Counted from the stretch's first letter, positions 14,972 to 21,942 are shown. The stretch is 21,942 bases of DNA from an uncultured Clostridia bacterium (GCA_947625565.1 CANQOU010000006.1:1-21942), one strand, 5' to 3'. Numbers and translations: made by a program. Notes: a model not told the origin generated them from the sequence alone.

Positions 14972-15421
14972 ATGTTAAATAAAAGTGTAAAAATGTTAGC
15001 AATATTTGCTATTTTTCTAATGGTCTTATCAATATTAACATCTGTTTTTGCTGTAACAAATGATATGGACACTGCTGATGATATATTTTCTAATACAGCT
15101 CTATCAGATGAAGAAAATGATGTAACAACTTCTGAAAATGAAAATTCTGCAAATACAAATTCTAATGTTAGTGCTGATAATTCTACTAATGCTACTACAA
15201 ACAATAGTTCAAGAAGAAATACATCTTCAGGTAATGAAACAACAAATGCTACTTCATATGATAACTATACTGGTGTTTCTTCTGATAGTTCTACCACAGT
15301 TTCAGCTTATACTCCAGAAGAAGGTTTAGGTTTATCAAATATATTAAATATTTTACTTATTGTTGTTGGTGTGTTATTAGTTCTACTTTCAATTGCAATT
15401 ATAATTAAATTAAAAAAATAA
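14972..15421 (+). CDS. Small secreted, Ser/Thr/Asn-rich, C-terminally membrane-anchored protein
   Basis: Family not recognised. 149 residues: signal peptide about 1-27 (basic start, hydrophobic core, SVFA end), a low-complexity linker (about 28-115) dominated by Ser, Thr, Asn and Asp with only two Arg in the middle, and a C-terminal helix (about 121-146) ending KLKK. There is no LPXTG-like motif before the helix, so it is probably a type I membrane protein with a flexible, perhaps glycosylated, extracellular stalk. AGGAGG lies 8 bp before the ATG. It is monocistronic with a strong terminator. It resembles its downstream neighbour in layout but not in sequence. Confidence 0.75.
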   Translation: MLNKSVKMLAIFAIFLMVLSILTSVFAVTNDMDTADDIFSNTALSDEENDVTTSENENSANTNSNVSADNSTNATTNNSSRRNTSSGNETTNATSYDNYTGVSSDSSTTVSAYTPEEGLGLSNILNILLIVVGVLLVLLSIAIIIKLKK

Positions 15422-15427
15422 TTTATT

Positions 15428-15460
15428 AGTCCAAAAAATTTCCATTTTTTGGACTTTTTT
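15428..15460 (+). terminator. Intrinsic terminator after the Ser/Thr/Asn-rich protein
   Basis: Perfect 11-bp stem AGTCCAAAAAA / TTTTTTGGACT (15428-15438 and 15445-15455), 6-nt loop, then TTTTTCTTTTT, starting 6 bp after the stop codon. Confidence 0.88.
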
Positions 15461-15553
15461 CTTTTTATTGTATTATCTTTATTTTTTTGCATGTATATTT
15501 TTTTTCTATTTTTCAATACTAATAATATACATTCAAAAAAGGAGGATAATTTT

Positions 15554-16060
15554 ATGTACAGAAAATTATTTGCTATAATTACTATTCTTACTATCACAAT
15601 TTTTTCTTTTTCTGTTGTTTTAGCTACAGATAATAATAATGGTGGTATGTTACAAGATGCTGCAAATGGTGTAAGAAATGTTGTTGGTGGTGCTGAAAAC
15701 GCAATTGAAGATGGTGCAAGAGATATTGCAAATGTTTCAAAAGATGCAACAGGTGATATGGAAAATGGTGCATCAAATGCTACAGCTGGTGGAACAAATG
15801 CAAATTCTGATTCAAACAGAAGTACAGATAACAACAATGGTTCAACTGATAATACAAATGGCGCTACTGGTGCTACAACAAATGGTAATACAGGTTCATA
15901 TACAGCTACAAGAACAGGTGCTGAGCAAGGTGCAACATTTATGGGTATGAATTCTACTGCTTGGACTTGGTTAATTATTGGCATTGCTGGAATTGCTATA
16001 GTGGCATTAGTTTGGTACTATGGAACACAAGTAAACAATTCAAATGACAATAGAGAATAA
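15554..16060 (+). CDS. Small secreted, Gly/Asn/Thr-rich, C-terminally membrane-anchored protein
   Basis: Family not recognised. 168 residues from the ATG at 15554, chosen because GGAGG (15541-15545) lies 8 bp upstream; the longer frame from 15449 has no ribosome site and covers the previous terminator. Signal peptide about 1-24 (ends VVLA). Residues 33-75 (LQDAANGVRNVVGGAENAIE and on) form an Ala/Asp/Gly-rich amphipathic stretch reminiscent of LEA-type repeats. A Thr/Asn/Gly/Ser low-complexity linker (76-125) follows, then a helix (about 137-157) and a polar tail. No sorting signal is present. It is monocistronic with its own terminator. A surface stress or envelope protein is possible but not shown. 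Confidence 0.75.
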   Translation: MYRKLFAIITILTITIFSFSVVLATDNNNGGMLQDAANGVRNVVGGAENAIEDGARDIANVSKDATGDMENGASNATAGGTNANSDSNRSTDNNNGSTDNTNGATGATTNGNTGSYTATRTGAEQGATFMGMNSTAWTWLIIGIAGIAIVALVWYYGTQVNNSNDNRE

Positions 16061-16065
16061 TAATT

Positions 16066-16104
16066 TATACAGAAGTTGTTTTTGTAACTTCTGTATATTT
16101 TTTA
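16066..16104 (+). terminator. Intrinsic terminator upstream of smpB
   Basis: 12-bp stem (16066-16077 with 16086-16097; core ACAGAAGTT / AACTTCTGT), 8-nt loop, followed by TTTTTTATT. It ends the transcript of the 15554-16060 gene. Confidence 0.88.
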
Positions 16105-16133
16105 TTGCACTAATTCTGAATTCATGATATACT
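16105..16133 (+). promoter_or_regulatory. smpB promoter
   Basis: TTGCAC (16105-16110), 17-bp spacer, TATACT (16128-16133), with an extended -10 TG one base upstream. The start is about 20 bp before smpB, directly after the preceding terminator. Confidence 0.75.
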
Positions 16134-16161
16134 TTAAAAAAATTAAAGGAGATAATTTTTT

Positions 16162-16617
16162 GTGAATATTAAATTAATTTGTAAAAATCCAACTGCATAT
16201 CATAATTATAATATTGAAGAAAAGTTAGAAACTGGAATTGTGTTAAGTGGTACTGAAATAAAGTCAATTAGACAAGGAACTGTAAATTTAAAAGATACCT
16301 ATGCTATGATAAAAGATGGCGAAATATTTGTAATTGGTATGCATATTAGTCCTTATGAAAATGGAAATATTTTTAATAAAAATCCTCTTCGTGATAGAAA
16401 ATTACTTTTGAACAAACGTGAAATTGCAAAGTTAATTGGTTTAACAAAACAAAAAGGATACAGTTTAGTTCCTATTTCTTTATATTTTAAAGGAAATCTT
16501 GTAAAAATGGAATTAGGAATCGGAAAGGGTAAAAAATTATATGACAAACGTCAAGAATTGGCAAAAAAAGATGCTGAAAGGCAAATTGCCCGTCAGCTCT
16601 TTGATAAAAATCACTAA
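16162..16617 (+). CDS. smpB: SsrA-binding protein SmpB
   Basis: A 151-residue RNA-binding protein that delivers tmRNA to stalled ribosomes for trans-translation. Family hallmarks: the N-terminal KNPTAYHNYNIEE segment, GIVLSGTEIKSIRQG (26-40), ISPYENGN (62-69), the central DRKLLLNKREI, and a basic C-terminal tail (KGKKLYDKRQELAKKDAERQ). Full length for the family. The start codon is GTG, supported by AAAGGAG (16147-16151 region) about 10 bp upstream. It has its own promoter. No tmRNA gene (ssrA) is visible in the window. Confidence 0.96.
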   Translation: MNIKLICKNPTAYHNYNIEEKLETGIVLSGTEIKSIRQGTVNLKDTYAMIKDGEIFVIGMHISPYENGNIFNKNPLRDRKLLLNKREIAKLIGLTKQKGYSLVPISLYFKGNLVKMELGIGKGKKLYDKRQELAKKDAERQIARQLFDKNH

Positions 16618-16632
16618 TCTTATAAGATTTTT
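16606..16632. terminator. Weak bidirectional terminator between smpB and fba
   Basis: AAAAATC (16606-16612) can pair with GATTTTT (16626-16632); alternatively the palindrome AATCTTATAAGATT (16616-16629) folds on itself. It overlaps the smpB stop and lies in the 33-bp gap of two convergent genes. Confidence 0.4.
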
Positions 16633-16650
16633 AAATAAATTTGTTTTCTT

Positions 16651-17580
16651 TTATGCTTTATTGCATGAATTAAATACATCTGTCATTTTATGTTTTACAG
16701 TTTCTTTTATTAGTTCTCTTGCATTTCCTAAGTATTTTCTAGGGTCAAATGCATTAGGTTCTTCTACAAAAGTTTTACGAATTGCTGCTGTCATTGCTAA
16801 TCTTAAATCTGTATCAACATTGATTTTTGATACTCCAGATACACTTGCTTCATGTAAGATTTCATCTGGTACACCTTTTGCTCCTGGAATATCTCCTCCA
16901 TATTTATTACACATTTGAACCAATTCTGGAATAACAGTTGATGCTCCATGTAATACAATTGGTGTATTTGGAATACGTTCTTTTATTTGTTTTAAAATGT
17001 CAAATCTAAGTTTTGCTTCTCCTTTAAATTTATATGCTCCATGGCTTGTTCCTATTGCAATTGCTAAAGAGTCACATCCTGTTCTTTTAACAAATTCTTC
17101 TGCTTGTGCTGGGTCTGTATACATTGCATCAGATGCCTCAACATTAACATCATCTTCAATTCCAGCTAATTTTCCAAGTTCTGCTTCTACAACTACTCCT
17201 TTGCTATGTGCATAATCTACAACTTGTTTTGTTAATCTTACATTTTCTTCAAAATCATATTTTGATCCATCTATCATTACAGAAGTAAATCCATTATCAA
17301 TACACATTTTTGCAGTTTCAAAATCTGGTCCATGGTCTAAATGCATGACTATTGGTATTTCTGGATATTGCTCAGTTGCTGCTTCTATCATCTTCATTAA
17401 ATAATTTACTCTTGCATATTTTATAGCACTTGATGAAGCCTGTAAAATTACTGGTGATTTACATTCAGCAGCTGCATCTACAATTCCTTGCATAATTTCT
17501 AAGTTGTTAATATTAAAAGCTCCTATTGCAAATCCTTCTTTCATTGATTTTTCAAACATTTCTTTTGTTGTTACTAACAT
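16651..17580 (-). CDS. fba: Class II fructose-bisphosphate aldolase
   Basis: A 309-residue zinc aldolase that splits fructose 1,6-bisphosphate to dihydroxyacetone phosphate and glyceraldehyde 3-phosphate in glycolysis. Motifs: GAFNINNLE (20-28), VMHLDHG (catalytic Asp82 and Zn ligand His83), VEAELG with Glu134, GTSHGAYK (His180) and LHGAST (His211). Length is typical for the family. The ATG at 17580 is preferred because AAGGAG lies 10 bp upstream; an in-frame GTG 9 bp upstream is too close to that site. It is convergent with smpB. Its own promoter lies upstream, and a hairpin separates it from the DUF1540 gene. The substrate could be another ketose bisphosphate (tagatose or sulfo-sugar aldolases share the fold), but fructose bisphosphate is likeliest. 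Confidence 0.93.
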   Translation of the reverse strand: MLVTTKEMFEKSMKEGFAIGAFNINNLEIMQGIVDAAAECKSPVILQASSSAIKYARVNYLMKMIEAATEQYPEIPIVMHLDHGPDFETAKMCIDNGFTSVMIDGSKYDFEENVRLTKQVVDYAHSKGVVVEAELGKLAGIEDDVNVEASDAMYTDPAQAEEFVKRTGCDSLAIAIGTSHGAYKFKGEAKLRFDILKQIKERIPNTPIVLHGASTVIPELVQMCNKYGGDIPGAKGVPDEILHEASVSGVSKINVDTDLRLAMTAAIRKTFVEEPNAFDPRKYLGNARELIKETVKHKMTDVFNSCNKA

Positions 17581-17601
17581 ATTTATCACTCTCCTTAAGT
17601 T

Positions 17602-17610
17602 ATTCTATCA
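17602..17610 (-). promoter_or_regulatory. Extended -10 promoter of fba
   Basis: Minus-strand TGATAGAAT (17610-17602): TG, one base, then TAGAAT. No good -35 is seen 17 bp upstream, consistent with an extended -10 type. Confidence 0.5.
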
Positions 17611-17647
17611 TAACTTTTAAAAAAATGGTAGTATTTTTTTATTTTTT

Positions 17648-17673
17648 AAAAGACTGTTGTTAAACAGTCTTTT
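17648..17673. terminator. Hairpin terminator after the DUF1540 gene
   Basis: Perfect 11-bp stem AAAAGACTGTT / AACAGTCTTTT (17648-17658 and 17663-17673), 4-nt loop, 2 bp past the stop codon. The U-run is part of the stem and only four long, so strength is moderate; it can act on both strands. Confidence 0.65.
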
Positions 17674-17675
17674 AA

Positions 17676-17843
17676 CTAGTCATTTTGATATTCATAACTT
17701 GAACACATTGATTCATCTGGTGTTTGTGTATCACAATCTTCCATTGGTGCTACTTTTATTGCCTTTAGTGTACACATATTTTGTTGTCCATTATTGAATT
17801 TGCAAGATTCTACTGTACAATGTATTTTTTGATTTCCTTCCAT
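17676..17843 (-). CDS. DUF1540 small cysteine-rich protein
   Basis: A 55-residue protein with ribosome site AGGAGGG (17851-17857) 7 bp before the ATG. The N-terminal half, HCTVESCKFNNG followed by MCTLKAIKVAP, matches the DUF1540 pattern, with Cys9, Cys14 and Cys24 and further Cys37 and Cys47. This family is common in Clostridia and Bacilli, often as single or double copies, and is thought to bind metal through its cysteines; the function is unknown. It lies 44 bp after the second sortase and may be co-transcribed with it. Confidence 0.88.
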   Translation of the reverse strand: MEGNQKIHCTVESCKFNNGQQNMCTLKAIKVAPMEDCDTQTPDESMCSSYEYQND

Positions 17844-17887
17844 TTTATATCCCTCCTATAATTTTATTATGTGTGATTTTTTACATT

Positions 17888-18568
17888 CTATACACTTGCC
17901 TTTACAATAATTCTTTTTTGCGAATCTAATGTGCAAGTAATTAAAGTAATTTCTTTTTTTCCACTAGTATTTTGTGATAGGCAAGTCACATCCTTAGGCA
18001 ATACTGTATAAATATTATAAATTGTATATTCTAGTTTTTGATTTTGTCTATCTGTTATATATATCTTATTTCCAATTTTTAATTTTTTTAAATTACGGAA
18101 CATTATATTATTTTGAAAATTATGTCCTGCTATACAGAAGTTTCCAATTTGGTTTGCATCTGCTCCCCAAAATTTTGTAACTGATACATTCAGCGCCTGT
18201 TTTGAATATGGTTTTATTACATATGTTTCTAATTTTATAGTTGGTATTTCAAGTTTTGCTTCTACTTCATATCCTTTATATTGTTTTGGCATTACTGTTT
18301 CTTTATTCTCTTTTTTTGTTTCTTGACTTATTGGTTCTTTAGTTTCATTTTCTTGACTTATATTATTAGTAGTTTCTTCTTCAAATGTGTTTTCCTCGAT
18401 TATATTTTCTTGTTTTACTTTTGTTTTTTCTGATATATATGGATTTTCTATTTTTTGATTTGTTATTTGGTTTTCTTGATATATTTCCATTCCTAGCCAT
18501 ATAGTTATAATTAGCAATATGCAAAATATAGATACACAAAAAAATATTAACAAGTTTTTTCGTTTCAT
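17888..18568 (-). CDS. Second sortase, class D-like, with long acidic linker
   Basis: A 226-residue transpeptidase from the ATG at 18568, supported by AAGGAGT (18575-18581) 6 bp upstream; the in-frame upstream start lacks a site. Membrane helix about 5-26, then about 65 residues rich in Glu, Asn, Thr and Lys (30-95) as a spacer, then the catalytic domain with His149 in CIAGHNFQ, Cys212 in LITCTLD and Arg219 in KRIIVKA. All three catalytic residues are present. It follows the LPKTG surface protein gene by 60 bp (a hairpin in between), so that protein is the probable substrate. The class is less sure than for the sortase at 8870-9490, since TCTLD is not the usual TCYPF. Confidence 0.88.
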   Translation of the reverse strand: MKRKNLLIFFCVSIFCILLIITIWLGMEIYQENQITNQKIENPYISEKTKVKQENIIEENTFEEETTNNISQENETKEPISQETKKENKETVMPKQYKGYEVEAKLEIPTIKLETYVIKPYSKQALNVSVTKFWGADANQIGNFCIAGHNFQNNIMFRNLKKLKIGNKIYITDRQNQKLEYTIYNIYTVLPKDVTCLSQNTSGKKEITLITCTLDSQKRIIVKASV

Positions 18569-18587
18569 TTTTTTACTCCTTATGTAC

Positions 18588-18617
18588 AAAGAGACATTTT
18601 TTAAATCATGCCTCTTT
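18588..18617 (-). other. Intercistronic hairpin between surface protein and sortase genes
   Basis: On the minus-strand RNA, AAAGAGGCAT (18617-18608) pairs with ATGTCTCTTT (18597-18588), 10 bp with one G-U and a 10-nt loop. The U-run is only three long, so it is more likely a leaky terminator or mRNA-stabilising hairpin that lowers sortase expression relative to its substrate. Confidence 0.5.
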
Positions 18618-18628
18618 TTAGTTTATAC

Positions 18629-19600
18629 TTATATATTTTTTTCTTTTCTTACTATATATGCAAAGCTTACTAATGATACTAAAAATATTGCTATTGTAGG
18701 GATAAGACCGTTCTTACCTGTTTTAGGTAATTCTTCTGGTAATTCTTCTTGTGTTTCTCCTATTGGTTTAACTGTGAAATTAAAATCTTGTTCTACTATT
18801 GTTTCATCTGATTTTCCTCTATCTATTAGTTTTAAAGTTACAATATAGTCTCCTGGCTCACTAAATATTCCTTTTAAGTTTAGTTCTTGTGATATATCTT
18901 CTCCACCTATTTCGTATCCTTGAGCATTTCCCCATCCATCATCTATAATGTCATATTGTGCGTTATCTTGTGTACTAAATCCTTCTAATCTAACCGTTCC
19001 ATTTTCTGGTGCACTTTTTACACTACCTTCTAGTCTTGCTTTTGCATAAGGACGTCCCATTGCTGAAGAATATGTTAGTACAAAATCTGTTTGATTTCGT
19101 GCTATAATATCTCCTTTAGCTTCTAATGCTAAAGTATAATCCTCATATATCGGTTCTACTGTTACTGTTTCTACTTTTCCTGATGAAATATCATCATAAG
19201 TTGTTGTTCCATTTTCTGATTTTAAATTTGAACCTGTTACAGTGAAGTCTGTAGGATTTGATGTTTTTAGTCCTTCCTTAGCTTTAAAAGTGATTTTTGT
19301 ATCATCCTTCGTTGTTGTTGACTCGTTATATTCTACTGTTACTTTATCACCTTCAGCATTTCCTGTTCCATTTTCAGTTGAAACATAATCAAATATATCG
19401 TCATCAAAGTCTACTTTTATTGTAAATGTCCCTAAAGGTTTTCCAAAAGTTACTGTAAGAACTACCTCGTCATTTGGGTGTATAAGCTTTTTGTCTACTG
19501 ATACTGAAAAATCATCTAATGTATCGGCATAAACAGTTCCAGTAAAAATAGTCATTAGCAATATTGCTAAAATTGTAATACATATGATTGTTTTCTTCAT
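18629..19600 (-). CDS. LPKTG-anchored surface protein with cohesin-like domain
   Basis: A 323-residue wall protein from the ATG at 19600, which has AAGGAGG (19617-19611) upstream; the longer frame from 19654 starts in untranslated sequence. Signal peptide about 1-25 (ends VYA). Domain 1 (about 26-150), with LTVTFGKPLGTFTIKVDFDD and ITFKAKEG strands, resembles cohesin / PapD-like beta sandwiches. Domain 2 (about 152-278) is another beta-rich Ig-like segment ending QDFNFTVKP. The sorting signal is LPKTG (291-295), then a helix (299-316) and RKEKN. The canonical signal and position upstream of the sortase (17888-18568) make this a substrate-enzyme pair. Domain names are judged from pattern and are uncertain; the LPXTG call is firm. 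Confidence 0.9.
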   Translation of the reverse strand: MKKTIICITILAILLMTIFTGTVYADTLDDFSVSVDKKLIHPNDEVVLTVTFGKPLGTFTIKVDFDDDIFDYVSTENGTGNAEGDKVTVEYNESTTTKDDTKITFKAKEGLKTSNPTDFTVTGSNLKSENGTTTYDDISSGKVETVTVEPIYEDYTLALEAKGDIIARNQTDFVLTYSSAMGRPYAKARLEGSVKSAPENGTVRLEGFSTQDNAQYDIIDDGWGNAQGYEIGGEDISQELNLKGIFSEPGDYIVTLKLIDRGKSDETIVEQDFNFTVKPIGETQEELPEELPKTGKNGLIPTIAIFLVSLVSFAYIVRKEKNI

Positions 19601-19625
19601 ATATTTAATTCCTCCTTTTTTTGTC

Positions 19626-19654
19626 TTTATAGTATTATTATGTCGAATTTTCAT
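19626..19654 (-). promoter_or_regulatory. Weak candidate promoter of the LPKTG protein / sortase operon
   Basis: Minus-strand ATGAAA (19654-19649), 17 bp, TATAAA (19631-19626), about 10 bp upstream of the ribosome site. Both hexamers are imperfect. Confidence 0.4.
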
Positions 19655-19691
19655 AAAATTATTTTTCCAACTATTGTTATGGAAAAATATG

Positions 19692-19741
19692 AAAAAAAAT
19701 GTAATAACTAATTAAATCATAATTAATTATTACATTTTTAT
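19692..19741. terminator. Strong bidirectional terminator
   Basis: 20-bp stem (19695-19714 with 19720-19739) with one C-A mismatch on plus, which becomes a G-U pair on the minus-strand RNA, and a 5-nt loop. The minus strand continues with further T (eight A in a row on plus, 19692-19699). It insulates the sortase operon from the peroxiredoxin/recombinase side. Confidence 0.8.
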
Positions 19742-19775
19742 ATTTTTCTTAATAAAAATAAAATCTTTGAAAACT

Positions 19776-19822
19776 AAAAATAGAATTGCCACAATAATAT
19801 AAAAAGTAGCAATTCTATTTTT
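19776..19822 (-). terminator. Terminator at the end of the peroxiredoxin gene
   Basis: Perfect 14-bp stem (19776-19789 with 19809-19822), 19-nt loop (three more pairs possible on the minus RNA), directly following the stop codon of the peroxiredoxin fragment; the 3' arm ends in TTTTT. Confidence 0.8.
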
Positions 19823-20287
19823 CTATTCTAATTTTTTATTTTCATTTTCTTTTATGCACTTTTCAGGTGGCTCCTTAAAACTTAAATACCAAGTAATTCC
19901 ATTTTGATTCTTTTCTATTTCTTCATTTCTTACTTGTAATGCTTCAAATGTTTGTGGTGCTGGTACAATTATTGGTTGATTTGGCATCCAATTAGCAGCA
20001 GTTGAGCCATTTGCGCAATCTGCCATTTGTAAGGCTTGAACAATTCTAATAATTTCTGGGATAAATCTTCCTATATTTAAAGGATAAATTAAAATTGTTC
20101 TAATAATTCCTTTATCATCTATTACAAATACATTTCTTACTGTTTCTGTATTACTAACATCATTTGAAATCATTCCATATTTTCTTGCTATTTGTCCATT
20201 TCTATCTGCAATAATTGGGAAAGATACTTTTATTCCTGTTTTGCAATAAATGTCATACACCCATGCTAAATGTGAGGTGTTACTAAA
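19823..20287 (-). pseudogene. Prx6-type (1-Cys) peroxiredoxin, 3' part only, interrupted by integration
   Basis: Homology starts at SNTSHLAWVYDIY (about 20287) and runs through TGIKVSFPIIADRNG, NVFVIDDKGIIRTILIYPLN and ANWMPNQPIIVPAP to a WYLSFKEPPEKC end, a complete C-terminal portion of a Prx6-like peroxidase. The N-terminal half with the peroxidatic-cysteine motif (PVCTTE-like) is missing. Reading upstream in frame, homology ends abruptly at about 20285, the codons before it (KFYRKCIIGKF) are unrelated, and a stop lies at 20321-20323. The only in-frame start is a GTG at 20260 with no ribosome site. The break coincides with the end of the adjacent recombinase gene. Precise excision of the element could rebuild the gene if the other half lies beyond its far end. 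Confidence 0.85.
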
Positions 20288-20298
20288 TTTACCAATTA
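20270..20298. other. Probable attachment-site junction (attL/attR) of the integrated element
   Basis: Peroxiredoxin homology ends at about 20285-20287 and the recombinase stop codon is at 20298-20296, so the crossover must lie in this short interval. Serine recombinases use a 2-bp core, so no long direct repeat is expected. The exact bases cannot be fixed without the other junction. Confidence 0.65.
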
Positions 20299-21909
20299 TG
20301 CACTTTCTATAAAATTTATATTATTCACCCCTTCTTTCACAATATTTAATTCTGAAAAATTAAAGTATATGTATATGTTTTTAAACTCATCTAATTCTAT
20401 TTTATCTATTAATTCAAATAATACTTTTTTATTTGGATTTTCGAACTTTAAAAATTCTTCAATTACTTGACTAGTTTTTTCTTTATCTTGATTAATTTTA
20501 ATCTTATTTTGTAATATCTTTATTTTATCTTGTATGTCTTTGCAGTTATTTTCAAGTTTTTCTCGCTGTTCTATAAAATCTTTTGAATATCTAAAATAGT
20601 CACTATCTGTTATAATTCCATTTAAGTTATCCATATACATTTTATCCAGTTTTTTTGATATATCCTCTATTTGATTTTTTATAGTTAATATTTTTTGTTC
20701 TTCTTTTTTTATAAGCTGATTATAACTATCTTTATTTTTTTCATATATCAATTTTAAAGCATTTTTATCGCAAAAGGTATTAACTATATCTCTTACATTA
20801 TCAAGCACTTTATTTTCAAATTTATTGTAATTATAGTTACATGTTCTGCATTTTTTGTCTTTTCCTCGTGCTAAGCCACAATCTATATAACCTATTTTTT
20901 TGTTTTTTCCTCGATAACATATTCTAAGTTGTCTTCCACAATTATGGCAAAAGATTAGTCCTTTTAATAATTCATTATGTTTTGGTGTTGATAGGCTTTT
21001 TTTATTTTTTAAGATTTCCTGAACTTTTATAAAATCATCTTTTGCAATAATTGCTTCATGTGTATTTTCTACTCTTATATATTCACTTTCATTTTTAGGT
21101 TTTCGCTTTTTTACTTTATATGAAACTGAAACACATTTATTTTGTACAGTATTTCCAATATATACTTCATTTACAAGCATTGCTCTTATTGTTTTAGGCC
21201 TCCATGTGGCACTTTGATTTTTTAAATTAAAGTATTTGCTTGGAGGATCAATTCCTTCCTTATCTAAAATGTTTGATATTTTCTGAAATCCATTTCCTTG
21301 TAAATACAGTTCAAATATTTTTTCTACTACATAAGATACATTTTTATCTATTTCTAATGTATTTTTTTGAGTAGTACTTTTTTTATATCCATATGGAGCA
21401 ATACTTCCTAAATATTCTCCTTTAAGTTCTTTTTCTCTTAAAACTCCCTTTATCTTTTTAGAAATATCTTTTGCATACATATCATTTATAATAGCTTTAA
21501 AAGGTGTCACATCATTATTGGTACTATCTAAAAATGTATCTATTCCGTCTAATATTGAAACATATCTAACACTTTTTTCCGGAAAATAATTTTCTATGTA
21601 ATAACCTGTTTTTATATAGTCTCTTCCAAGTCTTGATAGGTCTTTGGTAATTACCATATTGATTTTTTTATTTTCTATATCTTGTATCATTCTGTTAAAA
21701 TCTGGTCTATCAAAAGTTGTTCCAGATATTCCATCATCTTTGTATTCATCTATTAAAACAAGTTGATTTTCTTTTATATATCTTTGCAGAATATCTCTTT
21801 GATTTGAAATACTGTCACTTTCTAACTTGTCTCCATCTTCACGAGATAAACGTATATATATTCCTACTTTAAAAATTTTATTTATTGTACTCTGATCGCT
21901 AAAAACCAT
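20296..21909 (-). CDS. Large serine recombinase (TnpX/TndX or phage-integrase type)
   Basis: A 537-residue site-specific recombinase. The resolvase domain (about 14-160) has catalytic Ser22 in YIRLSREDG, the DGISGTTFDRPDF motif (59-71) and KDLSRLGRD (89-97). The recombinase domain (about 165-270) includes APYGYKK and WRPKTIRAMLVNEVY. A zinc ribbon follows with Cys321/Cys324 (CHNCG) and later cysteines near 344, 354 and 357, then a long coiled coil (about 395-480). The ATG at 21909 has AAAGGAG 9 bp upstream. Such enzymes integrate and excise phages or transposons at defined sites with 2-bp cores. Its 3' end abuts the broken peroxiredoxin gene, so the element lies to the right and its cargo is outside the window. 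No frameshift is seen; it looks active. Confidence 0.95.
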   Translation of the reverse strand: MVFSDQSTINKIFKVGIYIRLSREDGDKLESDSISNQRDILQRYIKENQLVLIDEYKDDGISGTTFDRPDFNRMIQDIENKKINMVITKDLSRLGRDYIKTGYYIENYFPEKSVRYVSILDGIDTFLDSTNNDVTPFKAIINDMYAKDISKKIKGVLREKELKGEYLGSIAPYGYKKSTTQKNTLEIDKNVSYVVEKIFELYLQGNGFQKISNILDKEGIDPPSKYFNLKNQSATWRPKTIRAMLVNEVYIGNTVQNKCVSVSYKVKKRKPKNESEYIRVENTHEAIIAKDDFIKVQEILKNKKSLSTPKHNELLKGLIFCHNCGRQLRICYRGKNKKIGYIDCGLARGKDKKCRTCNYNYNKFENKVLDNVRDIVNTFCDKNALKLIYEKNKDSYNQLIKKEEQKILTIKNQIEDISKKLDKMYMDNLNGIITDSDYFRYSKDFIEQREKLENNCKDIQDKIKILQNKIKINQDKEKTSQVIEEFLKFENPNKKVLFELIDKIELDEFKNIYIYFNFSELNIVKEGVNNINFIESA

Positions 21910-21942
21910 ATTTTCACGCTCCTTTTGTTCCTAGCAATCACC

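Noticed and set aside
15307..15984. Long minus-strand ORF (225 codons) opposite the two small surface genes
   Set aside because: It is the antisense reading of the low-complexity Gly/Asn/Thr-rich gene and spans a terminator; no ribosome site, and its Val/Ala/Pro composition is the mirror of the real gene.
19823..20260. Functional short peroxiredoxin starting at GTG 20260
   Set aside because: The peroxidatic cysteine region is absent, no ribosome site precedes the GTG, and family homology continues upstream of it to about 20287.
1..21942. CRISPR array, tRNA, rRNA or tmRNA genes
   Set aside because: No regularly spaced repeats, and no cloverleaf or conserved RNA sequences were recognised on either strand by eye.

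Overview
The window is very AT-rich. It encodes Gram-positive surface systems (two class D-like sortases, sortase-anchored proteins, a CpsB/CpsC/CpsD-type exopolysaccharide module), an HD-GYP c-di-GMP enzyme, class II fructose-bisphosphate aldolase, SmpB and a DUF1540 protein. This points to a low-GC member of the Bacillota, most likely an (uncultured) gut-type Clostridia. That placement is inferred from gene families and base composition; there is no rRNA marker here. Almost everything is on the minus strand; the plus-strand items are two small surface proteins, smpB and a decayed IS110-type transposase.

Left part (1-5344): the start of an unidentified minus-strand gene with its own promoter, then a four-gene signalling operon transcribed leftwards: Hpt protein, response regulator with HD-GYP output, hybrid histidine kinase, and a membrane-anchored solute-binding protein with no permease. 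All the pieces of a His-Asp-His-Asp phosphorelay ending in c-di-GMP hydrolysis are present. Next (5361-7895) is a compact cpsC-cpsD-cpsB tyrosine kinase/phosphatase operon with its own promoter and terminator and no glycosyltransferases.

Middle (7966-14809): a mini-operon of a secreted protein with a non-canonical LVYTG sorting signal, a class D-like sortase and an unknown four-helix membrane protein; a cohesin-like surface protein with an LPHAG sorting signal, whose promoter is preceded by three perfectly phased 11-bp repeats resembling an OmpR/PhoB-family operator; an SGNH/AlgX-like protein; an IS110-type remnant; and an MBOAT O-acyltransferase. The MBOAT and SGNH proteins probably work together to O-acylate a surface polysaccharide, but the IS remnant now lies between them. 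The MBOAT gene has a perfect consensus promoter and a leader of about 190 nt with a (GT)11 repeat and two overlapping, mutually exclusive hairpins, which looks like an attenuator.

Right part (14901-21942): two small secreted, low-complexity, membrane-anchored proteins, each with a good terminator; smpB; fba; a DUF1540 mini-gene; a second sortase with its LPKTG surface protein upstream; and finally the 3' part of a Prx6-type peroxiredoxin gene cut off at its 5' side exactly where a large serine recombinase gene ends. The recombinase marks one end of an integrated mobile element that continues past the right edge.

The strongest leads are the MBOAT leader, the phased 11-bp repeats, the integrase-interrupted peroxiredoxin gene and the self-contained phosphorelay with a permease-less binding protein.
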